From positions 14,848-78,847 of the forward strand of contig JBBINV010000008.1 in assembly GCA_037443705.1 (NCBI GenBank): a stretch of 64,000 nucleotides of DNA, written 5' to 3'. This DNA is from 2-02-FULL-66-14 sp037443705 (GTDB lineage Bacteria; Pseudomonadota; Gammaproteobacteria; Burkholderiales; SG8-39). Below, one piece after another: positions 13,903 to 23,800 of this stretch; the stretch's first letter is position 1, and every line of letters starts with the position of its first letter. The notes under the pieces are model-generated. The model saw nothing but the letters and a program-made list of their open reading frames with translations, had not been told where the DNA came from and did no database searches. The position numbers and the translations under genes were made by a program.

Positions 13903-15876
13903 GTGGCGACCCCTTCCGCATTCGAGACGCTGAACCCCGCGCAGCGCGCGGCGGCGCGCCACGGCGGCGGGCCGCTGCTCGTCATCGCAGGCGCGGGAAC
14001 GGGCAAGACCAACACGCTCGCGCACCGGGTGGCGCACCTGGCGCTCGGGGGCGCGGCGCCGGAGCGCATCCTCCTTCTCACCTTCACGCGGCGCGCGGCC
14101 GAGGAGATGATCCGGCGCGCGCGGCGGATCGCGGGCGAGGCGCGCTTTCCGTGGGCGGGGACGTTCCACTCCGTCGCGAACCGCCTGCTGAGGGTCTATG
14201 CGAAGCGGATAGGGCTCGAAGAGCGCTTCAGCGTGCTCGACCGCGGCGACGCCGCCGACCTCATGGACGTGGTGCGCCACGAGCTCGGATACTCGAAGGT
14301 CGAGGCCGGGGCGCGGCGCTTTCCGCGCAAGGACACGTGCCTCGCGATCTGCTCGCACCGCGTGAACACGCAGGGTACGCTCGAGAAGACGCTGGCCGAC
14401 GCGTTCCCGTGGTGCGCGCAATGGCACGACGAGCTGAACCGGCTCTTTTCCGAGTACGTCGCGCGAAAGCTCGCGAGCCAGGCGCTCGACTACGACGACC
14501 TGCTGCTCTACTGGCGCGCGATGATGGAGGAGCCGGCGCTCGGCGCCGCGATCGGCGGGCGGTTCGATCACGTGCTGGTGGACGAGTACCAGGACACCAA
14601 TGCGGTGCAAGCGCAAATACTGCGTTTGCTTCGCCCCGCGGGAGAGGGTCTTACCGTCGTCGGCGACGACGCGCAGGCCATCTACTCTTTCCGCGCCGCT
14701 ACGGTGGAGAACATCCGCGGCTTCGAAAAGGAGTACGGCGCCGCGGTGATCGCGCTCGAGGAGAACTACCGCTCGACCCAGGCGATCCTGGACGCCGCGA
14801 ACGCGCTGATCGGAAAGAATCTCCGGTCGGTGAAAGGGCAGGGCGCGAGGCCCCGCTACGTCTCGGTCGCCGACGATGCCGGTCAGGCCGATTACGTGGT
14901 CGCGTGCGTGCTGGAAGCGCGCGAGCGCGGCGTGCTGCTCCGGCGCCAGGCGGTGCTCTTCCGCAGCTCGCACCATTCGGACCTGCTCGAGCTCGAGCTC
15001 GCGCGCCGGAACATCCCGTTCGTGAAATACGGCGGGCTCAGGTTTCTGGAGGCCGCGCACGTGAAGGACCTGCTCGCGGTGCTGCGCTGGGCGGACAACC
15101 CGAGGAACCGCGTCGCCGCCTTTCGCGCGCTGCAGATCCAGCAGGGCGTGGGGCCGGGAATCGCGGGGCGGATATTCACGCGTTTCGAGGCAGACGGTTT
15201 TTCGTGGGGATCGTTCAGGTCCGGATCGGACGAATTCGACGAGTTGATGTCGTTCCTCTCGGATCCGCGCACCCCCTGGCCCGGTCAGGTGGCGCGCGTG
15301 CGCGAATGGTACGAGCCGCAGCTCGAGCGCCTGTACGAGTCGGCGCAGGTCCGGGCGGGCGATCTCCATCAGCTGGAATATCTCTCGACGACGTTCCGGA
15401 GCCGGGAGAAATTCCTCACGGAGCTGGCGCTCGACCCGCCGGCTGCCTCGGGCGACCTCGCGGGCGCGCCGTATCTCGACGAGGACTATCTCGTGCTCTC
15501 CACCGTGCATTCGGCGAAGGGCCAGGAGTGGGACTCGGTGCACATCCTCAACGTGGCCGACGGCAACTTCCCGTCGGAATTCTCCACCGGCAAGCCCGAG
15601 CTCGTGGAAGAAGAGCGGCGGCTCCTGTACGTAGCGATGACGCGCGCGAAGACCGAGCTCCACGTGATCGCGCCGCTCAAGTACTACGTGACCCAGCAGC
15701 AGCGGCTCGGCGACCGCTACGTCTACGGCGCGCGCAGCCGCTTCATGACGAAGAAGGTGCTGGATTGCTTCGAAATGACGAGCTGGCCATCATCAAAGGA
15801 GCCCGAGACCGAGCAAGTCGTTTCGGAACCCCTTTCAACGAGCATCTCCGCGCGGTTGCGCGGGATGTGGACCTGA
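13903..15876 (+). CDS. UvrD/Rep-family ATP-dependent DNA helicase
   Basis: 657 residues, SF1A 3'-5' helicase. The motifs in order are: LNPAQRAA (Q), IAGAGTGKTNTL (Walker A), VDEYQDTNAVQ (Walker B), VGDDAQAIYSFRAA (III), ENYRSTQAILDAAN (IV), STVHSAKGQEWDSV (V), and LLYVAMTRAK (VI). The length is close to Rep and PcrA, slightly short. GTG at 13903 is the only start near the first motif. It probably works in replication restart or repair. The C-terminal end is Ser/Glu-rich and poorly conserved. Confidence 0.9.
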   Translation: MATPSAFETLNPAQRAAARHGGGPLLVIAGAGTGKTNTLAHRVAHLALGGAAPERILLLTFTRRAAEEMIRRARRIAGEARFPWAGTFHSVANRLLRVYAKRIGLEERFSVLDRGDAADLMDVVRHELGYSKVEAGARRFPRKDTCLAICSHRVNTQGTLEKTLADAFPWCAQWHDELNRLFSEYVARKLASQALDYDDLLLYWRAMMEEPALGAAIGGRFDHVLVDEYQDTNAVQAQILRLLRPAGEGLTVVGDDAQAIYSFRAATVENIRGFEKEYGAAVIALEENYRSTQAILDAANALIGKNLRSVKGQGARPRYVSVADDAGQADYVVACVLEARERGVLLRRQAVLFRSSHHSDLLELELARRNIPFVKYGGLRFLEAAHVKDLLAVLRWADNPRNRVAAFRALQIQQGVGPGIAGRIFTRFEADGFSWGSFRSGSDEFDELMSFLSDPRTPWPGQVARVREWYEPQLERLYESAQVRAGDLHQLEYLSTTFRSREKFLTELALDPPAASGDLAGAPYLDEDYLVLSTVHSAKGQEWDSVHILNVADGNFPSEFSTGKPELVEEERRLLYVAMTRAKTELHVIAPLKYYVTQQQRLGDRYVYGARSRFMTKKVLDCFEMTSWPSSKEPETEQVVSEPLSTSISARLRGMWT

Positions 15877-15959
15877 TACCGGAAGGGTGCCCGCCGCCCG
15901 CGCGGCCGGAAGTCGGAGGAGAGGGAGGAAACCCCGGGGAGCGCGGACGGCGAAGCAGC

Positions 15960-15987
15960 CCTGGATCCCCGCCTTCGCGGGGATGAC
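15960..15987. repeat. REP-like intergenic repeat
   Basis: ATCCCCGC-cttc-GCGGGGAT: perfect 8-bp arms within CCTGG...GATGAC. This type of short GC-rich palindrome is widespread between genes in proteobacterial genomes. It lies after the helicase gene and may act as a transcript end or as a repeat target. Confidence 0.6.
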
Positions 15988-15996
15988 TCTATTTCT

Positions 15997-16179
15997 TCAG
16001 CTCCAGGCTTTCACGGTGACGACGAGCATGCGCGCGAAGTTGGCGCTCATCTCGCCGGGCTTGATCGCGCCTGCGACGCGCTCGAAGCCGCGGCGCAGCG
16101 CTTCGCTCCGCAGGCGCCGCGCGCGTTCCTCGATCGCATGCGTCTGCTGCGGCGTCGCCCGACGTCCCTTGATCGGCAT
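15997..16179 (-). CDS. Small basic helical protein
   Basis: 60 residues. ATG at 16179 follows AGGGGACTCC. The peptide MPIKGRRATPQQTHAIEERA, then RRLRSEALRRGFERV and ANFARMLVVTVKAW, is Arg-rich and helical. I do not recognise it. It reads opposite to both flanking genes and fills most of the 450-base gap between helicase and hsp20. Codon use fits the genome. It could also be chance. Confidence 0.4.
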   Translation of the reverse strand: MPIKGRRATPQQTHAIEERARRLRSEALRRGFERVAGAIKPGEMSANFARMLVVTVKAWS

Positions 16180-16295
16180 CTGGAGTCCCCTGAATCGAGA
16201 TTGACGGCTCCCGGTTAGTGGCCGCGCGCGCGCCCCGGTTCCGGCCGGGGCGGCGCGTTTTGAACTGCGAAACCGGCCGAAACCGCGCGGCAACA

Positions 16296-16323
16296 TTGAA
16301 ATCGGTCCGGCTCGACCCCAATT
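16296..16323 (+). promoter_or_regulatory. Sigma-32-type heat-shock promoter for hsp20-lon
   Basis: TTGAAA (16296-16301), a 14-base spacer and CCCCAATT (16316-16323) match the heat-shock sigma factor consensus (CTTGAAA, 13-15 bases, CCCCAT-T). It lies just upstream of hsp20 and lon, both classical heat-shock genes. The transcript would start near 16330. Confidence 0.7.
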
Positions 16324-16330
16324 GCGGCCC

Positions 16331-16741
16331 ATGAGAACGCGCGATGCCGCGAGCTGGATGTGGGGCGAGGCGCTGGCGCTGCTCGAGCAGGCGGACCGCC
16401 TGCACCGGCAGCTGATGGACCCGTCGCCGCGCGGCGCCACCGGGGAGCCGCCGGTCGACGTGATCGAGTCCGCGGACGAGGTCCTCGTGCACGTGGCGCT
16501 GCCCGGAGTGTCGCCGGCCGACGTCGCGATCGCCATCGAGCCGGGCGCGATCACCGTGGCGGCGTCGCGGCCTTTTTCCCGGCGGCGGGGCCGATTCGCG
16601 CATCCATCGCATCGAAATCCCCTATGGCCGGTTCGAGCGGCGAATTCCCGTCGCCCTGGCCCGCGGGGTGCTTGAGCTGGCCGAAAAGAGCTTGCGGGAC
16701 GGCTGCCTCACCCTCAGGTTCGCCAAAGTCCAGGAGGTCGC

Positions 16742-16745
<4 letters not shown>
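16331..16745 (+). pseudogene. Hsp20 small heat-shock protein, one-base frameshift
   Basis: The N-terminus (MWGEALALLEQADRLHRQL) and the start of the alpha-crystallin domain (PPVDVIESADEVLVHVALPG, then VSPADVAIAIEPGAITVAAS) are read from ATG 16331 or 16358. The rest (RIHRIEIPYGRFERRIPV, then LRDGCLTLRFAK) is in another frame. Removing one T from the T5 run at 16573-16577 restores RPFPGGGADSRIHRIEIPYG and a stop overlapping lon (ATGA). ATG 16358 fits the promoter better. This is either a real mutation or a sequencing error. Confidence 0.75.
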
Positions 16746-19159
<2,414 letters not shown>

Positions 19160-19191
19160 AAGTTCGGGGCCGGACTCGCCGCGGCCGTCGT

Positions 19192-19207
19192 TCCCGCAAA
19201 AGCGGGA
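19192..19207. repeat. REP-like hairpin downstream of lon
   Basis: TCCCGC-aaaa-GCGGGA: perfect 6-bp stem with an AAAA loop, 32 bases after the lon stop. It could help end the hsp20-lon transcript, though no T-run follows. The truncated XRE reading frame runs into it. Confidence 0.5.
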
Positions 19208-19217
19208 GCCTGTCGAT

Positions 19218-19460
19218 GTGATTGGTAATGCGCTCGAGGCTGCTCCGCCCGCGGCACGCGGCCGGCTGAATCTGGAGCGTCAGGCCCACGAGCTCCAGGA
19301 TCGCCTGCGCCTTTCTCACGCCGATATCGGGAAACACGCCGTTCTCGAGCTGGTTGATCGTGACACGTGAGAGCTTCGCCATGCTCCCAATGTCTTCCTG
19401 TGTGAGGCCTTTGGCAAGCCTTGCTTTACGGATGACGTAGCCGAGCTCCTGGAGTCGCAT
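19218..19460 (-). pseudogene. Truncated XRE regulator, relative of the gene at 3975-4475
   Basis: From ATG 19460 the frame gives RLQELGYVIRKARLAKGLTQ, then SRVTINQLENGVFPDIGVRK and AQAILELVGLTLQIQPA. This parallels the HTH domain of the XRE/AbiEii antitoxin almost position for position. After about residue 67 similarity stops, the normal C-terminal domain is missing, and the frame runs through a REP-like hairpin into antisense lon without a stop. No toxin partner remains. Confidence 0.7.
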
Positions 19461-19481
19461 GAAGCATCCGCTCTGAGTGAC

Positions 19482-19491
19482 AAATATATTT
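19482..19491. promoter_or_regulatory. AT-rich palindrome upstream of truncated XRE gene
   Basis: AAATATATTT is a perfect 10-bp palindrome in otherwise GC-rich DNA, 22 bases before the ATG at 19460. A second palindrome, CGTTGC-atggac-GCAACG, lies at 19509-19526. Both are probably the old operator and promoter region. Confidence 0.4.
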
Positions 19492-19547
19492 AACATCATG
19501 GTACCGGTCGTTGCATGGACGCAACGTCTCGCGCGTCCTACCCTTGA

Positions 19548-19832
19548 TCGCCATGGAACAAGCTGGGCGCGGAGGAGGAGGCTGCGGAGATCGCAAGGCG
19601 TGCTGCGGCCGATCTTGCGCTCGCCGAGGTTGGGTCGAGGGCGCTTGCCAGGATTCGCGCGGCTCTCGCGGTCCGGAATGTGGCGCTCGGGATCTCCGGG
19701 AAGCTCGCCGAGGCGCAAACGGCGAGTCGGCGCGCCACGCGGTTGCTCGACGAGGTGGCAGATCTCAATCGCGAGAAGCTCGAGATCGATGTGCCGCAGG
19801 AAGTGCTCGGAATCGCGGGGCTGGCGGCGTAG
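19548..19832 (+). pseudogene. Remnant coding frame without a start, unknown family
   Basis: A 94-codon open stretch with no ATG, GTG or TTG near its front reads like a real helical protein: NKLGAEEEAAEIARRAAADL, then RATRLLDEVADLNREKLEI and VPQEVLGIAGLAA before TAG. Codons are less GC3-biased than neighbours (GCT, GCA, CGT, GAT, CTT). I infer the 3' end of a lost gene next to the truncated XRE gene. From 19833 to 20032 nothing more is seen. The family is not recognised. Confidence 0.35.
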
Positions 19833-20032
19833 CCCGCCAGGCGTCCGTCGGCGCCGCACGCCGGATGCTCCGGAGAAATCCGGTGCTCGCACGCGGCCGG
19901 GGAGAGGCTATGCCATCGGCGCAGAGCGGGTCCACGACAATAGGGTTGCCTGGCGGTCCGGGCAATTGACGTTCGCGGATTGCCGGATTCTCGTTGCGGG
20001 TTGTCTGCTTCTCCCCGCTTTACGGACTTCGC

Positions 20033-20059
20033 AATGATCGGGCTCTGATCCCGATCATT
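20033..20059. terminator. 10-bp-stem hairpin at the end of the cytochrome operon
   Basis: AATGATCGGG and CCCGATCATT form a perfect stem with a 7-base loop, overlapping the stop codon of the cytochrome gene. It fits a transcript end for the leftward operon, although a T-run is lacking. Confidence 0.5.
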
Positions 20060-20321
20060 TGAATTTGTAGAACTCGCGATTGAGCCAGGCGACGAGGTCG
20101 TCGATTTCCTGCTTCGTAGGCTTGGGGTTGTAGTAGTCGCCCCAGCGCTCGGTCGCTTTCCGGAGCGCGCTCAGCGACTTCACGCGCGCCTTCGGCGGCA
20201 CGTAGACCTCGGTGCCGTGGCATTGGAGGCACGACTGGTGAAGAGCCGCGCCCTTCTCGGGGTCGCCGGCGGCGAAGGCGCCCGCCGCGAGCGCCCAGAG
20301 CGCAAGGGGGAGCAGCCTCAC
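20055..20321 (-). CDS. Small periplasmic c-type cytochrome without Met ligand
   Basis: 88 residues. A signal peptide (residues 1-18, AAGAFAAG) precedes one haem site, CLQCH at 31-35. The C-terminal helix (DDLVAWLNREFYKF) is typical of class I cytochromes. There is no methionine after residue 1, so the usual distal Met ligand is missing. The haem may be five-coordinate or have another ligand. It is downstream of, and overlaps by 4 bases, an exported unknown protein, forming a two-gene operon. Confidence 0.75.
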   Translation of the reverse strand: MRLLPLALWALAAGAFAAGDPEKGAALHQSCLQCHGTEVYVPPKARVKSLSALRKATERWGDYYNPKPTKQEIDDLVAWLNREFYKFK

Positions 20322-20572
20322 TTCTTGCGGACCACGCCCTGCTCGTCGAGCGTCACCCCGCGGCTGCGCGCGCGCTCTTGCAGCCGCTCGCGGTGGCGCG
20401 CGCGCACCCGGGCGCGCGCGGCGTCGTCTTTTGCGCCCGACACGTCCCTGCGGTACTGCGCGCGCTCCTTCGGGCTCATGAGCTCGCCGCCGTAGATGTA
20501 CTCGCGCCTGCCTTCCTGCGCCGCAGCAGGAAGCAGCACGAGCATGACCGCGATCAATGCGCTCCGGATCAT
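20318..20572 (-). CDS. Exported charged protein of unknown function
   Basis: 84 residues. ATG at 20572 starts a clear signal peptide (IRSALIAVMLVLLPAAA). The mature part is short, helical and highly charged: YIYGGELMSPKERAQYRRDV, with repeated RARVRARHRERLQERAR. Family members like this are found in betaproteobacteria next to cytochromes. Function is unknown; a periplasmic partner of the cytochrome is possible. It overlaps that gene by 4 bases. Confidence 0.6.
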   Translation of the reverse strand: MIRSALIAVMLVLLPAAAQEGRREYIYGGELMSPKERAQYRRDVSGAKDDAARARVRARHRERLQERARSRGVTLDEQGVVRKK

Positions 20573-20617
20573 GACGCGCCGATCATAACCCGCTATCCTT
20601 CGCCGTCTGGAGGGGGG

Positions 20618-21925
20618 ATGGCAAGAAAACCGACCACGCCGCAATTTCTTCCGGTCAACGAGTCCGATCTGAATCCCGGGCACCGGTGGCACCGGCCGCT
20701 CCAGGCGCCCGGGATCACGCAGGTCGATTTCGAGGAACGGGTCGACTTCAAGCGCCTGCACCGCTATCGCCTCGCGCGCACGCGGCAAAGCCTCGCGGCA
20801 TCGGGCCTGGGTGCGGTGCTCTGTTTTGACCAGCACAACATCCGCTACATCTCCTCCACGGTGATCGGCGAGTGGGCGCGCGACAAGCTGATCCGGTACT
20901 GCCTGCTCAGCGGCACGGGCGAGCCCTGGGTGTGGGATTTCGGCTCGGCGGCGCGCCACCACAAGCTCTACTGCCCGTGGCTGCGCGAGGACCACGTGCG
21001 CGCGGGCAATCCCGGCATGCGCGGCGCGATCGGGCCGAAGGTGGGGCTGTTCGAGGCGGCGGCGAGGGAGATCCGCGACATCCTCCGGAAGGAGGGCGTC
21101 GCGGGGATGCCGCTCGGCGTGGACGTGTGCGAGCCGCCGATGCTTTTCGCGCTGCAGGAGCAGGGCATCGAGGTGCGCGACGGCCAGCAGGCGATGCTCT
21201 TCGCGCGCGAGGTGAAGAGCCACGACGAGATCACCCTGCTCAACACCGCCTCCGCGATGGTAGACGGCGTCTACCAGGACATCGCGGCGGATCTGAAGCC
21301 CGGCGTGAAGGAAAGCCAGATCGTCGCGCTCGCCACGAAGCGCCTCTACGAGATGGGCTCGGACTGCGTGGAGGCGATCAACGCGATCGCGGGCGAGCGC
21401 TGCAGCCCGCACCCGCACAACTTCACCGATCGGCTCATCCGCCCCGGGGACCAGGCGTACTTCGACATCATCCATTCCTTCATGGGCTACCGCACCTGCT
21501 ACTACCGCACGTTCTCGGTCGGGAGAGCGACGCCGGCGCAGAAGGACGCCTACAAGCGCGCGCGCCAGTGGATGGACGACGCGATCGGGATGCTCAAGCC
21601 CGGCGTCACGACCGACAAGGTGGCGAAGATGTTCCCGCGATCGACCGAGATCGGTTTCGAGACCGAGATGGCCGCGTTCGGGCTCAACTTCTGCCACGGC
21701 CTGGGGCTCGGGCTGCACGAGCGGCCGCTGATTTCCCGCCTCAATTCGTTCATCGAGCCGTACGAGCTCAAGGCCGGCATGGTGTTCGCGGTCGAGACCT
21801 TCTGCCCGGCGAAGGACGGCGTTTCCGCGGCGCGCATCGAGGAAGAAGTCGTGCTCACGCCCGGGGGCGCGAAGGTCATCACCCTCTATCCCGCGCAGAC
21901 GCTTCCGGTCGCCAATGCGTATTGA
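20618..21925 (+). CDS. M24-family protein lacking metal ligands (DddP/Xaa-Pro peptidase-like)
   Basis: 435 residues. It has a creatinase-like N-terminal domain (GAVLCFDQHNIRYISS) and a C-terminal pita-bread fold. In active M24 enzymes an Asp pair, His and two Glu bind metal. Here the first Asp is kept (FDII, about residue 283), but the later ligand positions read GYRTCYYRTF without Asp. His (NFCHGLGLG, about 358) and two Glu (FAVETF and ARIEEEV) remain. It is therefore probably not a normal peptidase. The DMSP lyase DddP belongs to the same family. It starts after GGAGGGGGG and overlaps the dehydrogenase. Confidence 0.75.
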   Translation: MARKPTTPQFLPVNESDLNPGHRWHRPLQAPGITQVDFEERVDFKRLHRYRLARTRQSLAASGLGAVLCFDQHNIRYISSTVIGEWARDKLIRYCLLSGTGEPWVWDFGSAARHHKLYCPWLREDHVRAGNPGMRGAIGPKVGLFEAAAREIRDILRKEGVAGMPLGVDVCEPPMLFALQEQGIEVRDGQQAMLFAREVKSHDEITLLNTASAMVDGVYQDIAADLKPGVKESQIVALATKRLYEMGSDCVEAINAIAGERCSPHPHNFTDRLIRPGDQAYFDIIHSFMGYRTCYYRTFSVGRATPAQKDAYKRARQWMDDAIGMLKPGVTTDKVAKMFPRSTEIGFETEMAAFGLNFCHGLGLGLHERPLISRLNSFIEPYELKAGMVFAVETFCPAKDGVSAARIEEEVVLTPGGAKVITLYPAQTLPVANAY

Positions 21926-22832
21926 AAGAACCATCGGCTGGATCGGGACCGGCCGCATGGGCTTCGAGATGGCCGCGCGCCTCGCCAGGGGTGGCGCGGA
22001 CGTGCTCGCCTGGAACCGCACGCGCGCCAAGGCCGGGCCGCTGGAGAAGTACGGCGCGAAAATCGCCGCCGATCTCTCCGAGCTTGCGGCGCGGGACATC
22101 GTCTTTTGCATGGTCTCGGCCTGGGAGGACGTGAAGGAGGTGGTCGGGAAGCTGCTGGCGACGCCGGGCCCGGTACCGAAGATGCTGATCGAGTGCTCCT
22201 CGATTTCGCTCGAGGGTTCTTCGCAGCTGAGAGAAACGCTTGCGGCGCGAGGCATTGAGTATCTTGCGGCCCCGGTTTCGGGCAACGCGAAGGTGATCAA
22301 GGCGGGCAGGCTCTCGTTCGTGTGCTCCGGGCCGAAGCGGGCGTTCGAAGACGCGAAGCCCTACCTGGACCTCATCGGAAATGGCGCGAGCTACGTCGGC
22401 GAGGGCGAGCTCTCCAGGATCGTGAAGATCTGCCACAACGTGTTCCTGGGCGTCGTCACGCAGTCGCTCGCCGAGGTAACGGTGCTCGCCGAGAAGGCGG
22501 GCGTGCCGCGCCACGCGTTTCTGGATTTCATGAACCAGAGCGTGATGGGCTCGACCTTCACGCGCTACAAGACGCCCGCGTTCGTGAACCTCGACTTCAA
22601 GGTGACGTTCACGCCGGCGCTGCTCAGGAAGGACATGGACCTGGGGCTGGACGCGGGGCGGCGCTTCGAGGTGCCGATGCCGCTCGCGTCGGCGACGCGC
22701 GACCTCGTCCAGCAGATGATCGGGCGCGGCTGGACCGAGCAGGATTTCGCTGCGCTGCTCCTGCAGCAGGCACAGGCGTCCGGGATCGACCTCAAACCCG
22801 AAAACGTGGAGGTAGGAGATGGCCTTTCTTAA
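21915..22832 (+). CDS. 3-hydroxyisobutyrate-dehydrogenase-family oxidoreductase
   Basis: 305 residues. GWIGTGRMGFEMAARL (GxGxxG, residues 8-20) binds NAD(P). The family's substrate motif appears as APVSGNAKVIKAGRLSF. The C-terminal all-helical domain has the catalytic Lys in IVKICHNVFLGV. It is a beta-hydroxyacid dehydrogenase; the exact acid is unknown. It overlaps the M24-like gene by 11 bases and the Bug gene by 14, so the three form one operon. Confidence 0.85.
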   Translation: MRIERTIGWIGTGRMGFEMAARLARGGADVLAWNRTRAKAGPLEKYGAKIAADLSELAARDIVFCMVSAWEDVKEVVGKLLATPGPVPKMLIECSSISLEGSSQLRETLAARGIEYLAAPVSGNAKVIKAGRLSFVCSGPKRAFEDAKPYLDLIGNGASYVGEGELSRIVKICHNVFLGVVTQSLAEVTVLAEKAGVPRHAFLDFMNQSVMGSTFTRYKTPAFVNLDFKVTFTPALLRKDMDLGLDAGRRFEVPMPLASATRDLVQQMIGRGWTEQDFAALLLQQAQASGIDLKPENVEVGDGLS

Positions 22833-23781
22833 GTGGTTGGCATGGGGAATCGCGATTTTGTTCTCGACGGGGGCGTATTCGCAGGGCTTCCCCAACAAGC
22901 CCGTTCGCCTCGTCATCGCGTTCACGCCCGGCAGCTCGACCGACATCATCGGGCGCGCGGTGGCGGCGAAGCTCCAGGAGATGTGGGGCCAGCCCGTGGT
23001 GCCGGAGAACCGTGTCGGCGCCGGCGGCTCGGTCGGCTCGGCGGTGGTGGTGAAGTCCGCTCCCGACGGCTACACGCTGCTCGCCAACTCTTCGGCGCAC
23101 GTGGCCAATCCCGGCATCTACGCGAGCCTGCCCTACGACACGCTCAAGGACTTCACGAACCTCGCGCTCCTGGGGGGCGGGCCGAACGTGCTGATGGTGG
23201 GTTCCGGCAGCGGCTGGAAGTCGCTCAAGGATCTGGTCGCCGCCGCCAAGGCGAGCCCCGGGAGGCTCGATTTCTCCTCGGCGGGCGTGGGCAGCGGCAC
23301 GCACTTCAACCTGGAGAAGCTCAAGATCGCCACGGGGATCGACGTGGCGCACGTGCCCTACAAGGGAACGCCCGAGGCGATCCAGGACACGATCGCGGGC
23401 CGCGTGTGCTGCTACTGGGCGCCGCTCAACGCGGCGCTGCCGCACGTCGCCGGCGGCAAGGCGGTCGCGCTCGCGGTGTCCTCCGCGAAGCGCTCGGCGC
23501 TGTTGCCGGACGTTCCCACCGTCGCCGAGCAGGGCTATCCCGGCTTCGACTACACGCTCTGGGTGGGCCTGTGGGGCCCGGCCGGAATGGCGCCCGATCT
23601 CGCCGCGAAGATCAACAAGGACGTGAACGCGGCGCTTGCGAGCCCGGACCTGCGCGGCCGGCTCATGAAGCTCGGCACCGAGCCCGGGAGCCTGTCGCTT
23701 GCCGGGTTCTCCGAGTTCGTGAAGAAGGAAGTCGAGGATACGCAGCGCATTCTGAAAGCGGCCGGCATCAAGCCGCAGTAG
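22819..23781 (+). CDS. Bug-family periplasmic substrate-binding protein (TTT type)
   Basis: 320 residues. A signal peptide (AWGIAILFSTGAYSQG) is followed by the Bug fold: FPNKPVRLVIAFTPGSSTDI, RVGAGGSVGSAVVV and SPDGYTLL-like SAPDGYTLL, then HVPYKGTPEAIQDTIAG. Bug proteins bind carboxylates (di- and tricarboxylates, amino acids). No TctA/TctB membrane subunits lie nearby, as is common for orphan Bug genes in Burkholderiales. The operon context suggests uptake of a hydroxy- or carboxylic acid handled by the upstream dehydrogenase. Confidence 0.9.
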   Translation: MAFLKWLAWGIAILFSTGAYSQGFPNKPVRLVIAFTPGSSTDIIGRAVAAKLQEMWGQPVVPENRVGAGGSVGSAVVVKSAPDGYTLLANSSAHVANPGIYASLPYDTLKDFTNLALLGGGPNVLMVGSGSGWKSLKDLVAAAKASPGRLDFSSAGVGSGTHFNLEKLKIATGIDVAHVPYKGTPEAIQDTIAGRVCCYWAPLNAALPHVAGGKAVALAVSSAKRSALLPDVPTVAEQGYPGFDYTLWVGLWGPAGMAPDLAAKINKDVNAALASPDLRGRLMKLGTEPGSLSLAGFSEFVKKEVEDTQRILKAAGIKPQ

Positions 23782-23800
23782 CCCCTCGGTCAGACGGGAC

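Noticed and set aside
1..14000. Chromosomal integron cassette array
   Set aside because: Many small genes and TA pairs suggested it, but no attC-type pairs of GTTRRRY/RYYYAAC sites or integrase were found, and genes lie on both strands. The single GTTAAGC near 6411 is isolated.
20618..21925. DMSP lyase DddP
   Set aside because: Same family, but metal-binding Asp positions needed by DddP are missing, so the name is not justified.
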